Positions 1 to 10,429 of a stretch of DNA of 64,000 nt are shown here, one piece after another. The number at the start of each line of letters is the position of its first letter. Within the stretch, counting starts at the first letter, position 1. Source of the stretch: Antedon bifida (Eukaryota > Echinodermata > Crinoidea > Comatulida > Antedonidae); NCBI GenBank assembly GCA_963402885.1, contig OY727093.1, positions 5,157,501-5,221,500 of the forward strand, given 5' to 3'. Made by a program: the position numbers and the translations under genes. The notes under the pieces are model-generated. The model searched no databases and had not been told where the DNA came from. It was given only the letters and a program-made list of their open reading frames with translations.

Positions 1-89
1 AAAGCTTAAATCAAAAGAATTCGACGATACGCAAAGAATAAAATCACATTAAATTATTTTGTTTTAAAAGGCATGATCAACAAAAAATC

Positions 90-161
90 AGGTTCTACCG
101 AGACTTGAACTCGGATCACTGGATTCAAAGTCCAGAGTGCTAACCATTACACCATAGAACC
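90..161 (-). tRNA. tRNA-Gln(TTG), copy 1
   Basis: Full cloverleaf: acceptor stem GGTTCTA/TAGAACC with U discriminator, anticodon stem CTGGA/TCCAG and loop CTTTGAA, giving anticodon TTG for CAA codons. A T6 run three bases past the 3' end is a Pol III terminator. Confidence 0.95.
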
Positions 162-261
162 GCTGCTTGACCAAATAAGAAGTCAAAAGAATTCGACGAA
201 ACGCAAAGAATAAAATCACAATAAATTATTTTGTTTTAAAAGGCATGATCAACAAAAAATC

Positions 262-333
262 AGGTTCTACCGAGACTTGAACTCGGATCACTGGATTCAA
301 AGTCCAGAGTGCTAACCATTACACCATAGAACC
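262..333 (-). tRNA. tRNA-Gln(TTG), copy 2
   Basis: Same sequence as copy 1, anticodon TTG, T6 terminator. Confidence 0.95.
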
Positions 334-445
334 GATGCTTGATTAAATTAGAAGTTAAAAGAATTCGACGAAACGCCATTCTTTTGAAAAAGTATAAAAT
401 CACGTTAAATCATTTTGCTTTCAAAGGCATGATCAACAAAAAATC

Positions 446-517
446 AGGTTCTACCGAGACTTGAACTCGGATCACTGGATTCAAAGTCCAGAGTGCTAAC
501 CATTACACCATAGAACC
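446..517 (-). tRNA. tRNA-Gln(TTG), copy 3
   Basis: Same sequence as copy 1, anticodon TTG, T6 terminator; preceded by the longer 112-bp spacer type. Confidence 0.95.
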
Positions 518-629
518 GATGCTTGATTAAATTAGAAGTTAAAAGAATTCGACGAAACGCAATTCTTTTGAAAAAGAATAAAATCACGTTTAATTATTTT
601 GTCTAAAAAGACATGACCAACAAAATATC

Positions 630-701
630 AGGTTCTACCGAGACTTGAACTCGGATCACTGGATTCAAAGTCCAGAGTGCTAACCATTACACCATAGAAC
701 C
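630..701 (-). tRNA. tRNA-Gln(TTG), copy 4
   Basis: Intact cloverleaf with anticodon TTG. The downstream T-run is only four T, near the minimum for Pol III termination. Confidence 0.93.
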
Positions 702-813
702 GGTGTTTTACAAAATTAAAAGTTAAAAGAATTCGACGAAACGCCATTCTTTTGAAAAAGTATAAAATCACGTTAAATCATTTTGTTTTAAAAGGCATGA
801 TCAACAAAAAATC

Positions 814-885
814 AGGTTCTACCGAGACTTGAACTCGGATCACTGGATTCAGAGTCCAGAGTGCTAGCCATTACACCATAGAACC
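814..885 (-). tRNA. tRNA-Gln(CTG), copy 5
   Basis: Anticodon loop CTCTGAA gives CTG for CAG codons. The D-arm reads GGCTAGC where other copies read GGTTAGC, a change shared only with copy 6. Confidence 0.93.
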
Positions 886-985
886 GATGCTTGCCTAAAG
901 CAGAAATCAAAAGAATTCGACGACACGCAAAGAATAAAATCACATTAAATTATTTTGTTTTAAAAGGCATGATCAACAAAAAATC

Positions 986-1057
986 AGGTTCTACCGAGAC
1001 TTGAACTCGGATCACTGGATTCAGAGTCCAGAGTGCTAGCCATTACACCATAGAACC
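986..1057 (-). tRNA. tRNA-Gln(CTG), copy 6
   Basis: Identical to copy 5, including the GGCTAGC D-arm variant; the flanking spacers also match, so the two are a recent duplicate pair. Confidence 0.93.
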
Positions 1058-1157
1058 GATGCTTGCCTAAAGCAGAAATCAAAAGAATTCGACGACACGC
1101 AAAGAATAAAATCACATTAAATTATTTTGTTTTAAAAGGCATGATCAACAAAAAATC

Positions 1158-1229
1158 AGGTTCTACCGAGACTTGAACTCGGATCACTGGATTCAAAGTC
1201 CAGAGTACTAACCATTACACCATAGAACC
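1158..1229 (-). tRNA. tRNA-Gln(TTG), copy 7
   Basis: Anticodon TTG. GGTTAGTAC replaces GGTTAGCAC after the D-arm; the change is shared with copy 13, its partner in the 1044-bp duplication. Confidence 0.92.
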
Positions 1230-1341
1230 GGTGTTTTACCAAATTAAAAGTTAAAAGAATTCTACGAAACGCCATTCTTTTGAAAAAGTATAACATCAAG
1301 TTAAATCATTTTGTTTTGAAAGGTATGACCAACAAATTATC

Positions 1342-1413
1342 AGGTTCTACCGAGACTTGAACTCGGATCACTGGATTCAGAGTCCAGAGTGCTAACCATT
1401 ACACCATAGAACC
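1342..1413 (-). tRNA. tRNA-Gln(CTG), copy 8
   Basis: Intact cloverleaf with anticodon CTG. The downstream sequence reads TGATAATTTG, so the usual T6 terminator is reduced to three T. Partner copy 14 shares this. Confidence 0.9.
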
Positions 1414-1513
1414 GCTGCTTGACCAAATAAGAAGTCAAAAGAATTCCACGAAACGCAAAGAATAAAATCACATTATATTATTTGGTTTTAAAAGGCATGA
1501 TCAACAAAAAATC

Positions 1514-1585
1514 AGGTTCTACCGAGATTTGAACTCGGATCACTGGATTCAGAGTCCAGAGTGCTAACCATTACACCATAGAACC
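1514..1585 (-). tRNA. tRNA-Gln(CTG), copy 9
   Basis: Anticodon CTG. The T-loop reads TTCAAAT instead of TTCAAGT, which is still a normal B box. Partner copy 15 shares the change. Confidence 0.93.
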
Positions 1586-1685
1586 GCTGCTTGACCAAAT
1601 AAGAAGTCAAAAGAATTCGACGAAACGCAAAGAATAAAATCACATTATATTATTTGGTTTTAAAAGGCATGATCAACAAAAAATC

Positions 1686-1757
1686 AGGTTCTACCGAGAC
1701 TTGAACTCGGATCACTGGATTCAAAGTCCAGAGTGCTAACCATTACACCATAGAACC
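1686..1757 (-). tRNA. tRNA-Gln(TTG), copy 10
   Basis: Consensus sequence, anticodon TTG, T6 terminator; partner of copy 16. Confidence 0.95.
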
Positions 1758-1857
1758 GATGCTTGGCTAAAGCTTAAATCAAAAGAATTCGACGAAACGC
1801 AAAGAATAAAATCACATTAAATTATTTTGTTTTAAAAGGCATGATCAACAAAAAATC

Positions 1858-1929
1858 AGGTTCTACCGAGACTTGAACTCGGATCACTGGATTCAGAGTC
1901 CAGAGTGCTAACCATTACACCATAGAACC
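1858..1929 (-). tRNA. tRNA-Gln(CTG), copy 11
   Basis: Consensus body, anticodon CTG, T6 terminator; partner of copy 17. Confidence 0.95.
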
Positions 1930-2029
1930 GATGCTTGCCTAAAGCAGAAATCAAAAGAATTCGACGAAACGCAAAGAATAAAATCACATTAAATTATTTG
2001 GTTGTAAAAGGCATGATCAACAAAAATTC

Positions 2030-2101
2030 AGGTTCTACCGAGACTTGAACTCGGATCACTGGATTCAAAGTCCAAAGTGCTAACCATTACACCATAGAAC
2101 C
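2030..2101 (-). tRNA. tRNA-Gln(TTG), copy 12
   Basis: Anticodon TTG. The anticodon stem 5' strand is TTGGA, giving one U-G pair instead of C-G; partner copy 18 keeps the C. T5 terminator. Confidence 0.92.
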
Positions 2102-2201
2102 GATGCTTGACTAAAGCTTAAATCAAAAGAATTCGACGACACGCAAAGAATAAAATCACATTAAATTATTTTGTTTTAAAAGGCATGATCAACAAAAAAT
2201 C

Positions 2202-2273
2202 AGGTTCTACCGAGACTTGAACTCGGATCACTGGATTCAAAGTCCAGAGTACTAACCATTACACCATAGAACC
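2202..2273 (-). tRNA. tRNA-Gln(TTG), copy 13
   Basis: Same as copy 7, including the GGTTAGTAC variant, 1044 bp away. Confidence 0.92.
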
Positions 2274-2385
2274 GGTGTTTTACCAAATTAAAAGTTAAAA
2301 GAATTCTACGAAACGCCATTCTTTTGAAAAAGTATAACATCAAGTTAAATCATTTTGTTTTGAAAGGTATGACCAACAAATTATC

Positions 2386-2457
2386 AGGTTCTACCGAGAC
2401 TTGAACTCGGATCACTGGATTCAGAGTCCAGAGTGCTAACCATTACACCATAGAACC
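2386..2457 (-). tRNA. tRNA-Gln(CTG), copy 14
   Basis: Same as copy 8, anticodon CTG, again with only three T downstream. Confidence 0.9.
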
Positions 2458-2557
2458 GCTGCTTGACCAAATAAGAAGTCAAAAGAATTCCACGAAACGC
2501 AAAGAATAAAATCACATTATATTATTTGGTTTTAAAAGGCATGATCAACAAAAAATC

Positions 2558-2629
2558 AGGTTCTACCGAGATTTGAACTCGGATCACTGGATTCAGAGTC
2601 CAGAGTGCTAACCATTACACCATAGAACC
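2558..2629 (-). tRNA. tRNA-Gln(CTG), copy 15
   Basis: Same as copy 9, with the TTCAAAT T-loop. Confidence 0.93.
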
Positions 2630-2729
2630 GCTGCTTGACCAAATAAGAAGTCAAAAGAATTCGACGAAACGCAAAGAATAAAATCACATTATATTATTTG
2701 GTTTTAAAAGGCATGATCAACAAAAAATC

Positions 2730-2801
2730 AGGTTCTACCGAGACTTGAACTCGGATCACTGGATTCAAAGTCCAGAGTGCTAACCATTACACCATAGAAC
2801 C
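2730..2801 (-). tRNA. tRNA-Gln(TTG), copy 16
   Basis: Consensus sequence, anticodon TTG, T6 terminator; partner of copy 10. Confidence 0.95.
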
Positions 2802-2901
2802 GATGCTTGGCTAAAGCTTAAATCAAAAGAATTCGACGAAACGCAAAGAATAAAATCACATTAAATTATTTTGTTTTAAAAGGCATGATCAACAAAAAAT
2901 C

Positions 2902-2973
2902 AGGTTCTACCGAGACTTGAACTCGGATCACTGGATTCAGAGTCCAGAGTGCTAACCATTACACCATAGAACC
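2902..2973 (-). tRNA. tRNA-Gln(CTG), copy 17
   Basis: Consensus body, anticodon CTG, T6 terminator; partner of copy 11. Confidence 0.95.
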
Positions 2974-3073
2974 GATGCTTGCCTAAAGCAGAAATCAAAA
3001 GAATTCGACGAAACGCAAAGAATAAAATCACATTAAATTATTTGGTTGTAAAAGGCATGATCAACAAAAATTC

Positions 3074-3145
3074 AGGTTCTACCGAGACTTGAACTCGGAT
3101 CACTGGATTCAAAGTCCAGAGTGCTAACCATTACACCATAGAACC
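3074..3145 (-). tRNA. tRNA-Gln(TTG), copy 18
   Basis: Anticodon TTG with a fully paired anticodon stem; partner of copy 12. The spacer diverges just beyond it, marking the end of the 1044-bp duplication. Confidence 0.94.
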
Positions 3146-3232
3146 GATGCTTGACCAAATAAGAAGTCAAAAAAAAAAGTATAAATCACGTTAAATCATT
3201 TTGTTTTAAAAGGTATGGTCAACAAAAAAATC

Positions 3233-3304
3233 AGGTTCTACCGAGACTTGAACTCGGATCACTGGATTCAGAGTCCAGAGTGCTAACCACTACACCATAG
3301 AACC
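3233..3304 (-). tRNA. tRNA-Gln(CTG), copy 19
   Basis: Anticodon CTG. The D-stem region reads GTAGTGG instead of GTAATGG. T7 terminator. It follows a shortened unit of 159 bp. Confidence 0.92.
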
Positions 3305-3404
3305 GATGCTTGACTAAAGCTTAAATCAAAAGAATTCGACGACACGCAAAGAATAAAATCACATTAAATTATTTTGTTTTAAAAGGCATGATCAACAAAA
3401 AATC

Positions 3405-3476
3405 AGGTTCTACCGAGACTTGAACTCGGATCACTGGATTCAAGGTCCAGAGTGCTAACCATTACACCATAGAACC
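3405..3476 (-). tRNA. tRNA-Gln(TTG) with C33, copy 20
   Basis: The anticodon loop reads CCTTGAA, so the near-invariant U33 before the TTG anticodon is C. The rest of the cloverleaf and the T6 terminator are intact. It could be a decoding-impaired gene or a pseudogene in the making. Confidence 0.85.
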
Positions 3477-3576
3477 GATGCTTGCCTAAGGCAGAAATCA
3501 AAAGAATTCGACGAAACGCAAAGAATAAAATCACATTAAATTATTTGGTTTTAAAAGGCATGATCAACAACAATTC

Positions 3577-3648
3577 AGGTTCTACCGAGACTTGAACTCG
3601 GATCACTGGATTCAGAGTCCAGAGTGCTAACCATTACACCATAGAACC
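3577..3648 (-). tRNA. tRNA-Gln(CTG), copy 21
   Basis: Intact cloverleaf, anticodon CTG. The downstream sequence is TGAATTGTTG, so the T-run terminator present in other units is destroyed. Confidence 0.88.
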
Positions 3649-3748
3649 GATGCTTGCCTAAAGCAGAAATCAAAAGAATTCGACGAAACGCAAAGAATAA
3701 AATCACATTAAATTATTTGGTTTTAAAAGGCATGATCAACAAAAATTC

Positions 3749-3816
3749 AGGTTCTACCGAGACTTGAACTCGGATCACTGGATTCAGAGTGCAGAGTGCT
3801 AACCATTATTACACCC
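3749..3816 (-). pseudogene. broken tRNA-Gln(CTG), copy 22
   Basis: The T-arm and anticodon arm are recognisable (loop CTCTGAA), but one anticodon-stem base is changed and the 5' end is scrambled: the 5' strand of the acceptor stem (GGTTCTA) is lost and the D-arm is shifted. It cannot fold as a tRNA and marks the right edge of the array. Confidence 0.9.
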
Positions 3817-4535
3817 GATGTTTGAACAAAGAAGTTAAAAGAAAAAGGTTCTGTTTGTAGGCATGCATATTTAGTACCGGTAGTCGGTCTACATAATGGT
3901 TTCCATGTTTAATCTGTTTAGACCTACGTCCAATTTGTGGGTTTTTAATGTTGTTCAAAATGGCCATTATTAGGCCTATAGGTCCATGGTAAAACATTAG
4001 CCACGATTATATAAACACATTTAAAAAAAAACATGTCATAATAACTCGATATTTGCACAGTTCGTAAAAGTTCATGTTAAAGACTCATGTATCAGTATCA
4101 GTTATTGGAGCAGACAAGATAGTTAACCATATCGACTAATGAGATTGATCATTATCGTCTGCAAGTCACATGGTACACCGGGAAACCATTAGCGAATTTC
4201 TGTACGTGATGTTAGAAAGTCAAACTGACAACAGGGAAAACAATAATTAAGCAAGCGTAACAAATGAGTGTTTTTAGTTCATCACGTTCAAGTTCCATTA
4301 TTTTTACACACTTATACATCCGACTGGTGATGATATAAAATATATACAGATTGATACTTTAACACCACGTGATTGCTGGAGAAGACAATCGGTCAGTTAC
4401 AAACAAAATAATTATTAATTTAAGTGGTAACATAAATAATAAAAACAAAACAGACTGATATTATAAATTATAGTCCCGTTAAAAAAAAAAGTACTAATGT
4501 CTGGTATTCAATTCTGAACATAGGGTAATGAGCTG
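3817..4535. other. non-coding, nothing recognised
   Basis: AT-rich sequence between the tRNA array and a SINE. I see no conserved ORF, RNA gene or repeat here. Confidence 0.5.
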
Positions 4536-4738
4536 TTAGGAGCTCATTTGACAAGCCTTGGCATTATGTGGCAGGGCGGCCAGTTCCTTTTCACGCCGCC
4601 TTATTCTCCCTAGTATTTTCAACCAGGTACTCATTTACATTTACAGCTGAGTAGACTGGGAGTTGTCGGGAAATGAACCCAGGTCTCTCTGTGTGACAGT
4701 CAAGTGTCCTACCACTCGACTACCCAACTCCTAGTCCC
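4536..4738 (-). mobile_element. tRNA-derived SINE
   Basis: On the minus strand the copy begins with a tRNA-like head (A-box-like TAGTCGAGTGG, B-box-like GGGTTCATTTCCC). A body follows that contains AAATGAGTACCTGGTTG and an AATACTAGGGAG block, as in tRNA SINEs of many marine invertebrates. No poly-A tail or target duplication is obvious. The tRNA head alone could be taken for a tRNA gene, but its anticodon stem does not pair. Confidence 0.65.
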
Positions 4739-5928
4739 GTTAAGTACAGTAATATTAATAAACGATAATACTTGACCAACGATTATCACTGTAGGCCTAC
4801 GTCCATGGTCAGTTTAGTAGGTGACCATTCACAACGACGAGAAACTCCGGGGTCGGTGACCATTCTCTATAAGAGTCGTGTTAGTTGATGGTGTGAAAGG
4901 GATATTTGTTCAATTAATTTACAGCATTCTAGGCAGTACCAATTCTAGCCCCATCGACTTTGTTTTAATAATTTATTAGAGTTTAAGAGGATAACTCAAT
5001 AAAACAAAGAGAACAGTAATGCTCTATGAAGGCATAAGCCATGTTGAGGTTTGCCCTGTTGTGTAACAAGGAATATACTGTGTGACATGGCTCCATAATT
5101 TAGTCTGTAAAATTATTACGATAAATGAGGTAATTTACGACATGAGTGGTTCGGTGATTACTAGAATGTATATGTCAAAGGCGCCCGTGTTATACCGAAC
5201 TTCCAAGTGAAAACCACAAAAGAACGGTCTTTTTTGTTAATTAACAATTCCACAAGACAGATGGGAAGAAATTAAGTAAAACGCTTAACATTAATTGCAG
5301 ATACAGCCTCTGTTTTAATTCCTTTCAACTTCTCTCAAAAATCAAACACAAAGTCTATGATTCAAGGGAATTTTAAGACTCCCATCGACAGGAAAATTAT
5401 TATCTCATGCCCAATTTGAATGTGTTAGACTACTTTTATAATTTTGCACACAATGTTTGATATGTTTTGTGGAAATAAAATGAAATCCTTTTATTCACGG
5501 TAGACGGTATTGCATCACATGTCAAAATGAGCTACCGTAATTATACAATGAAAAACAGTTAACACTCACATCGGTAATGGTTTGAATTTGTTTTCATTAT
5601 ATGTAGGAACTGTTGTGTGACCGATGATACCCTGTTAAGTGAATTATTAATGGGCTATATTTTATGAATGGAATGACTATAAATGATAGAGGATTATGAT
5701 GTAGGCGGGAGATATTAGTCAGACGTCCACACTACACTGATCGCCAAATCCCGCCTATTGAAAACATATGGAGCGTTTTTACATGCTATTGAACCTTTCT
5801 ATTGTATCGATATTGAAATGTCTGATGATACATTACTGTCTGGCAATACAATCGTCATCGTTTTAGCGATCGTTGTCGTGTGTAAAGGATATCAAGAATG
5901 AATGTAGAATGTACCGTATACCGTAATG
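4739..5928. other. non-coding, nothing recognised
   Basis: No gene seen. A short imperfect palindrome built on TAGGCGGGA and TCCCGCCTA lies at about 5703-5758. Confidence 0.45.
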
Positions 5929-6072
5929 CGTGGTTCCCACTAGAGACGCAACACAACGACGTGACGCAACGTAAGGGATTTGACCAATCACAAGCGATGG
6001 ATTATTACAACTGTCGCTTCTGATTGGTCAACTCGCTTACGTAGCGTCCAAGTGGAATAGAAATCAAGCTTA
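5929..6072. mobile_element. MITE-like element, type with TGGTTCCCACTAG end
   Basis: The ends are imperfect inverted repeats (TGGTTCCCACTAG at the left, its diverged complement before AAGCTTA at the right). The interior contains two inverted blocks related to TTGACCAATCA. A second copy lies at 45531-45659. No coding capacity. Confidence 0.65.
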
Positions 6073-9000
6073 ATGTTAACAACGATTAAGGCTGCGATTA
6101 TGATTCAAAATAAACCAATCGGACACTTCTTGGCATCTCTTATTTCTGGTTAAGCTGCACACAACTGGTTGTTATGCACGACCGCCACCCCAACCCCCAA
6201 TTTACCCCCCATTCTGTTTTAGTTTTACTACCTACTTGGTTCCTGTGACTACCAGAATTCCCTGCAATATGCCTACGTTTTATAAATATTTTATATAAAA
6301 AAAATACAGTAACCAAATAGTGCTTATTTTGTTTGCATGGATATTTCTCCCAGTGGTCTAGAAACGTTGATGCACACACTGAGGTATAAACAAATGATTG
6401 TTTTACTAGTAAAAGTAATATCGATTTAATAGTGCCTCTTGAGGAGGTGTGACAACATGAGCAATGGCCATCTGGAACGATGAGCCCACCTCCAATTAAC
6501 AGGGTGCCGCCTCGGGCCATCCTAAGTGGTAAAAGGAAGCCTTTTTGTCTAGTTTGTTTATAATATCCAAGGTAAATACTGTACAATACTGTAGTTGTTT
6601 GACAAGGCAAACCAGTTCGAACTTATCATCGGGCGAAATTAAGAGCCTTCTGCCTATAGGGACTTATCCCGATCGCTCATGTCGACCGCAGGAATAAGAT
6701 CAGTACAAACGCTCCTTTATGCAATCAAGTCGTGCCTGACTTGATTTGTTATTTGAGCTAATTGATAGCGGTATGTTTGCTACAGTACCGCTAGGTTTTA
6801 TTCATTATTCCAGTTTGCTTCATAGAGCGAGGTAGTCTGCCTTGAGTAGACTGGGAAGACGATACACAACTGACGCCTTTAAATCTATATGTATCTATAA
6901 ATATAAATATTCACGGTCATAATTGAACAGAAGATAATCGATCGGAAGTTGGATTTATTGATTATACCTTCCGGCGCACTCATTGATTAGATTGACTGTC
7001 CTGGATCTTATGTGGGAACAGGCGCATGCCTACATCGATTGATCCATTTGTTGGAATATGTTTACGTAGAATATTTGTAGATTTTACTGGGCATTTTTAT
7101 ATCAAGTAAAAAGGTTAGTGTATACTAGTCTATATAATACCGGTTTTCATAGTATTATTACTTCGAAATATATTTTTATGCAACTACTGACTGTTAGGCC
7201 TCTATAATAGGCCTAGTATTATTAACAATATAGTGCAACATACAAAATAACAATATGTGTACATTTTACTATTTTATTTGATGCACTTAGTGGTACAATT
7301 GTTTCCTTACGCCATGTTGTGTAGGCCTGAATAATGTTAAGTTTAGGCCTAGTGTAAATAAAAGCATTCCGTAGCGTAATGTATGCAAACAGCCGATAGT
7401 GTCGTTTCTAAATATTGCAAGCACTATTATCATGAAAGGTCACGATAACTCTGGAGAAGCACTTAACTTATACAGTTATTTTGCAGGCCCTTCTGTATGC
7501 TATTGAGTCAAGAGCTATGTAAAAGAATGGTGCAGCATTGCGCTTTTTGTCCTTCAAATACATTACGGTATATTCCCATTAGTGTTTTTCCAAAAGTTAA
7601 TTTCTATCGGATAACATTAAACCGTATAAGGAAGCTGGCAAGGCCAGGGTAGCAGCAAACCCCTCCCCCCCCCCCCCCAGACACGCACATTTTTAATGTT
7701 ACAAGTAGCCTGGTGGATAAGGGGTTACGGAGGTTCGGGTGAGCGAACCCACCCGAAATCACCTTCCCATGATCCAATCCAATGGAAGCTACGCTTAAAT
7801 CGGCAGTAAAGGAAATAACCATAATAGAACATAAAATAATGTATTGTAAATAAAAACCAAATCTTGTCTATAACACCGATAACCTTACGGCCCCCACTTA
7901 ACGTGTGTTCATGTATGTAGGCTACATTGTCGGCCGCTTTATGAACTCCTGGGCTCGTCGCCAAAGTTACATCAGACCACCATACAAATATATCGTTAAC
8001 AATTACGACTTCATATTCAAGGTTAGGCTTACTCATCAACGTCGATTGTATCCATAATTTTTAAAGCAAACAAAAAAAAAACCCATAAATTTGAATTTCA
8101 TTAATAGACCGTGATGCTGATGAATAACCTGTCACACATGGCGGCCCATACAAATTCTGCTGGCTCACACGGATGATGAAGATCTCGCGTCAATCTTACG
8201 CTCGCAACATTGTGCGCCCGCGACGTGTAGTACATTCGTATGAAACGCCGTTCTGAATGTGTATTTTAACATAATGCAGACATGACGTTCCATACATACA
8301 TGCAAGTTATCCAGGACAGCCAAAAGAACACAAATAACGCATTGCATGTTGTCTAATTGTGTGTAACGTATCGTATATTGCTGTGATTCTTTATTCAATC
8401 ATGGACCCATGATTTAATAATGTTGGATTGTGTTAGTTAGCTGTATTATGCAGACAAACAAATCTGTACAAATAACCACAGAATAAACGTTCCTATTGAA
8501 TGCGTTCAATGAACTATAGGATTTAAAATAAATATATATGTTTAGTGATTTACGATCCGTTTACCCGCTCTTTAAACGATCTGTGGGGACATGGGGTTGT
8601 AGCGGTGTTCGATGGGTGAATGCATACAGACAATCCCTCGTTACAGGCTCCCATGAGGGCTCCAATTATGTTCTAACACAGAATAGATTTGCTTCCTTTA
8701 ATGTCATTTTGTACTGAAAACCGGAAAAAAGACTTTACCAGCGTTCAAAAAAATCACATATTGGTACAACATTGTAGGCCTACTGCTTGAATATTGTAGG
8801 CCTACTACTAAATTTTACCAGTAATATAAATCCTCAAAGATAGTGTAACATGCATCTTTAATGGTTGCTGTTGATTTGAAATATTAAAGTGAAATGTGCC
8901 GAGTATAACTTTTATATCTCGGTATATTTTATTCAAAATTCGCATACATGTATTACACAAGAAAAAATATTTAAACTATAGTCACTATCAACAATAATCA

Positions 9001-10270
9001 CAGGATCGAATATTAAAAACTTGTGATGGTATTGAAAAGGTCACGAGCGTATATTTAATTTCTTGAATAGACTCTACAGTAAATATTTCTTCTATTAAAA
9101 TGGTTGTAAAGAAAACAGTTCCTCTTTCTATTTATACCTCAAACAGAAGTATTAATGGGGACTATTTTCCATGAGTTCAATGAACTTGAATTTATGTGAC
9201 AGTTTGCGGTAATTCGGTCAATATATCGTAATTGGTGTGATAGTGAATTAGCCGTCTGTTGAAAGCCGCACGAGGTCAAGGTTCATTTAACTTCTGACCA
9301 ATGGCGACAGATTTATAACAGTTACGGTATATCAGCCATTTTGTATTTGTATGAATACAGTGTGATAATAACATGTTTGCAAATTCTGCGAAGGGATGTT
9401 TACGGTTAGAGGTTAGATTGTAGGATGAATATTACATGAATGTATAGAGTTAGGCTGAATAAAATTAAATCTTGGTTTACTGATTGAAGGTAATGGTAGT
9501 CGCATCATGTTGCCTTTTATAACACATCATATAATTAAATAACCCTGACGATCGACGTCTTTACTTTCTGATTGATGAAGGAGATCAATAAAAGGTTGTA
9601 CTTCCAGGTCATCGACACCGAATAATACAGTACAACGAATAGTGCGATTCGTGGATTAATTACGACATATACACGCATAATGTACGATCTCTGATGTAAT
9701 AATCGATTAATGCGTCTAAGCTATGTTGCTTTTAAGCCACTAAAGGCGTTAATGGCGTGCTACATTCATTCTAAGGTCTATCTACATCTATAATGTTAAG
9801 GTGGTTTCTTTAATGTTATGTTCATTTATTTAGAAAAAGATGGTTGAAATAACTTAATTATTTTGCATAACGACATTTGCATAATTGCCGCAACGATCTA
9901 TATTTTCCAAATTCACTAAAGTGTTATTTTGGCCTTGCAAGCCATGCTAACTTCATTTATACGCCTATTTTGCATTTATCTGAGATTTAACATGGTTTTT
10001 TTTTATATTTATCTATTTAGGTAAAAAGGATCTATTGCACCGAATCAAGAATTGTTATGAAGACGATGCAACCAAAACGTGAATTCTGCAAACTTGTAAA
10101 TGCGTTGTTTGAAATTTCGATTGTCTGTTTTTTGTGAATGTGACGTCAATATCCGAAAGTCAAGTTCAGTTGGGTAATTGCCGGTGTGTGAACAGGCAAT
10201 AAGAAAAGGAACGTTTGCAAACAATAGTGGTTCATACAATAAAGGCAATCGATGTCGACGACAGGTTGCC
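6073..10270. other. non-coding region upstream of the Ig receptor gene
   Basis: No conserved gene is recognised. The interval holds a 14-base C run near 7666 and local palindromic TAGGCCTA motifs (for example 8775-8810). ORFs of up to 156 codons occur, but they show no known domain and no codon pattern that I trust. Confidence 0.45.
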
Positions 10271-10280
10271 AAGTTGCGAA

Positions 10281-10290
10281 TATATAAAAT
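10281..10290 (+). promoter_or_regulatory. TATA box of the Ig receptor gene
   Basis: TATATAAAAT sits about 150 bases before the first ATG of the 785-codon ORF. No ATG lies between the expected start site near 10310 and that ATG, so the ORF would be the first one on the transcript. Confidence 0.6.
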
Positions 10291-10429
10291 GGAGTTTAGT
10301 TTTGCGCGAAGTAAACAAACTCCTTGATTTTTCTACGACGCAGGAGGTCGATTGATAAGGTCACATTTTGACAGTTATACGCATAAAACTGCACTGCTCA
10401 GGCTTGCCTTCACCACTTCACCCTCAATC

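Larger units (their letters stand above)
1..3816 (-). repeat. tandem array of tRNA-Gln genes
   Basis: At least 22 repeat units follow one another, each a 72-bp tRNA-Gln gene plus about 100 or 112 bp of near-identical spacer. The period is 172 bp for most units, 184 bp where the spacer carries an extra 12-bp segment (ATTCTTTTGAAA type), and 159 bp once. All genes lie on the minus strand. Within the array the block holding the copies at 1158-2101 recurs 1044 bp further on (2202-3145), with the same per-copy variants in the same order. The first bases of the window are spacer sequence, so the array probably continues to the left. The last unit (3749) is broken and ends the array. Confidence 0.95.

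Noticed and set aside
1-3816. CRISPR-like array
   Set aside because: The regular spacing is produced by tRNA genes with conserved spacers; repeats are 72-bp cloverleaves and the organism is eukaryotic.
4660-4738. tRNA-Asp-like gene (GTC in the loop)
   Set aside because: The anticodon stem does not pair, and the sequence runs on into a conserved SINE body.
6140-6610. 156-codon ORF on the minus strand
   Set aside because: No domain, low-complexity hydrophobic and Cys-rich translation, no splice context and no sign of a transcript. Treated as chance.
10352-10429. N-terminal extension of the Ig receptor ORF from 10352
   Set aside because: The extension begins at TTG, not ATG. The first ATG is at 10430 and gives a proper signal peptide directly.
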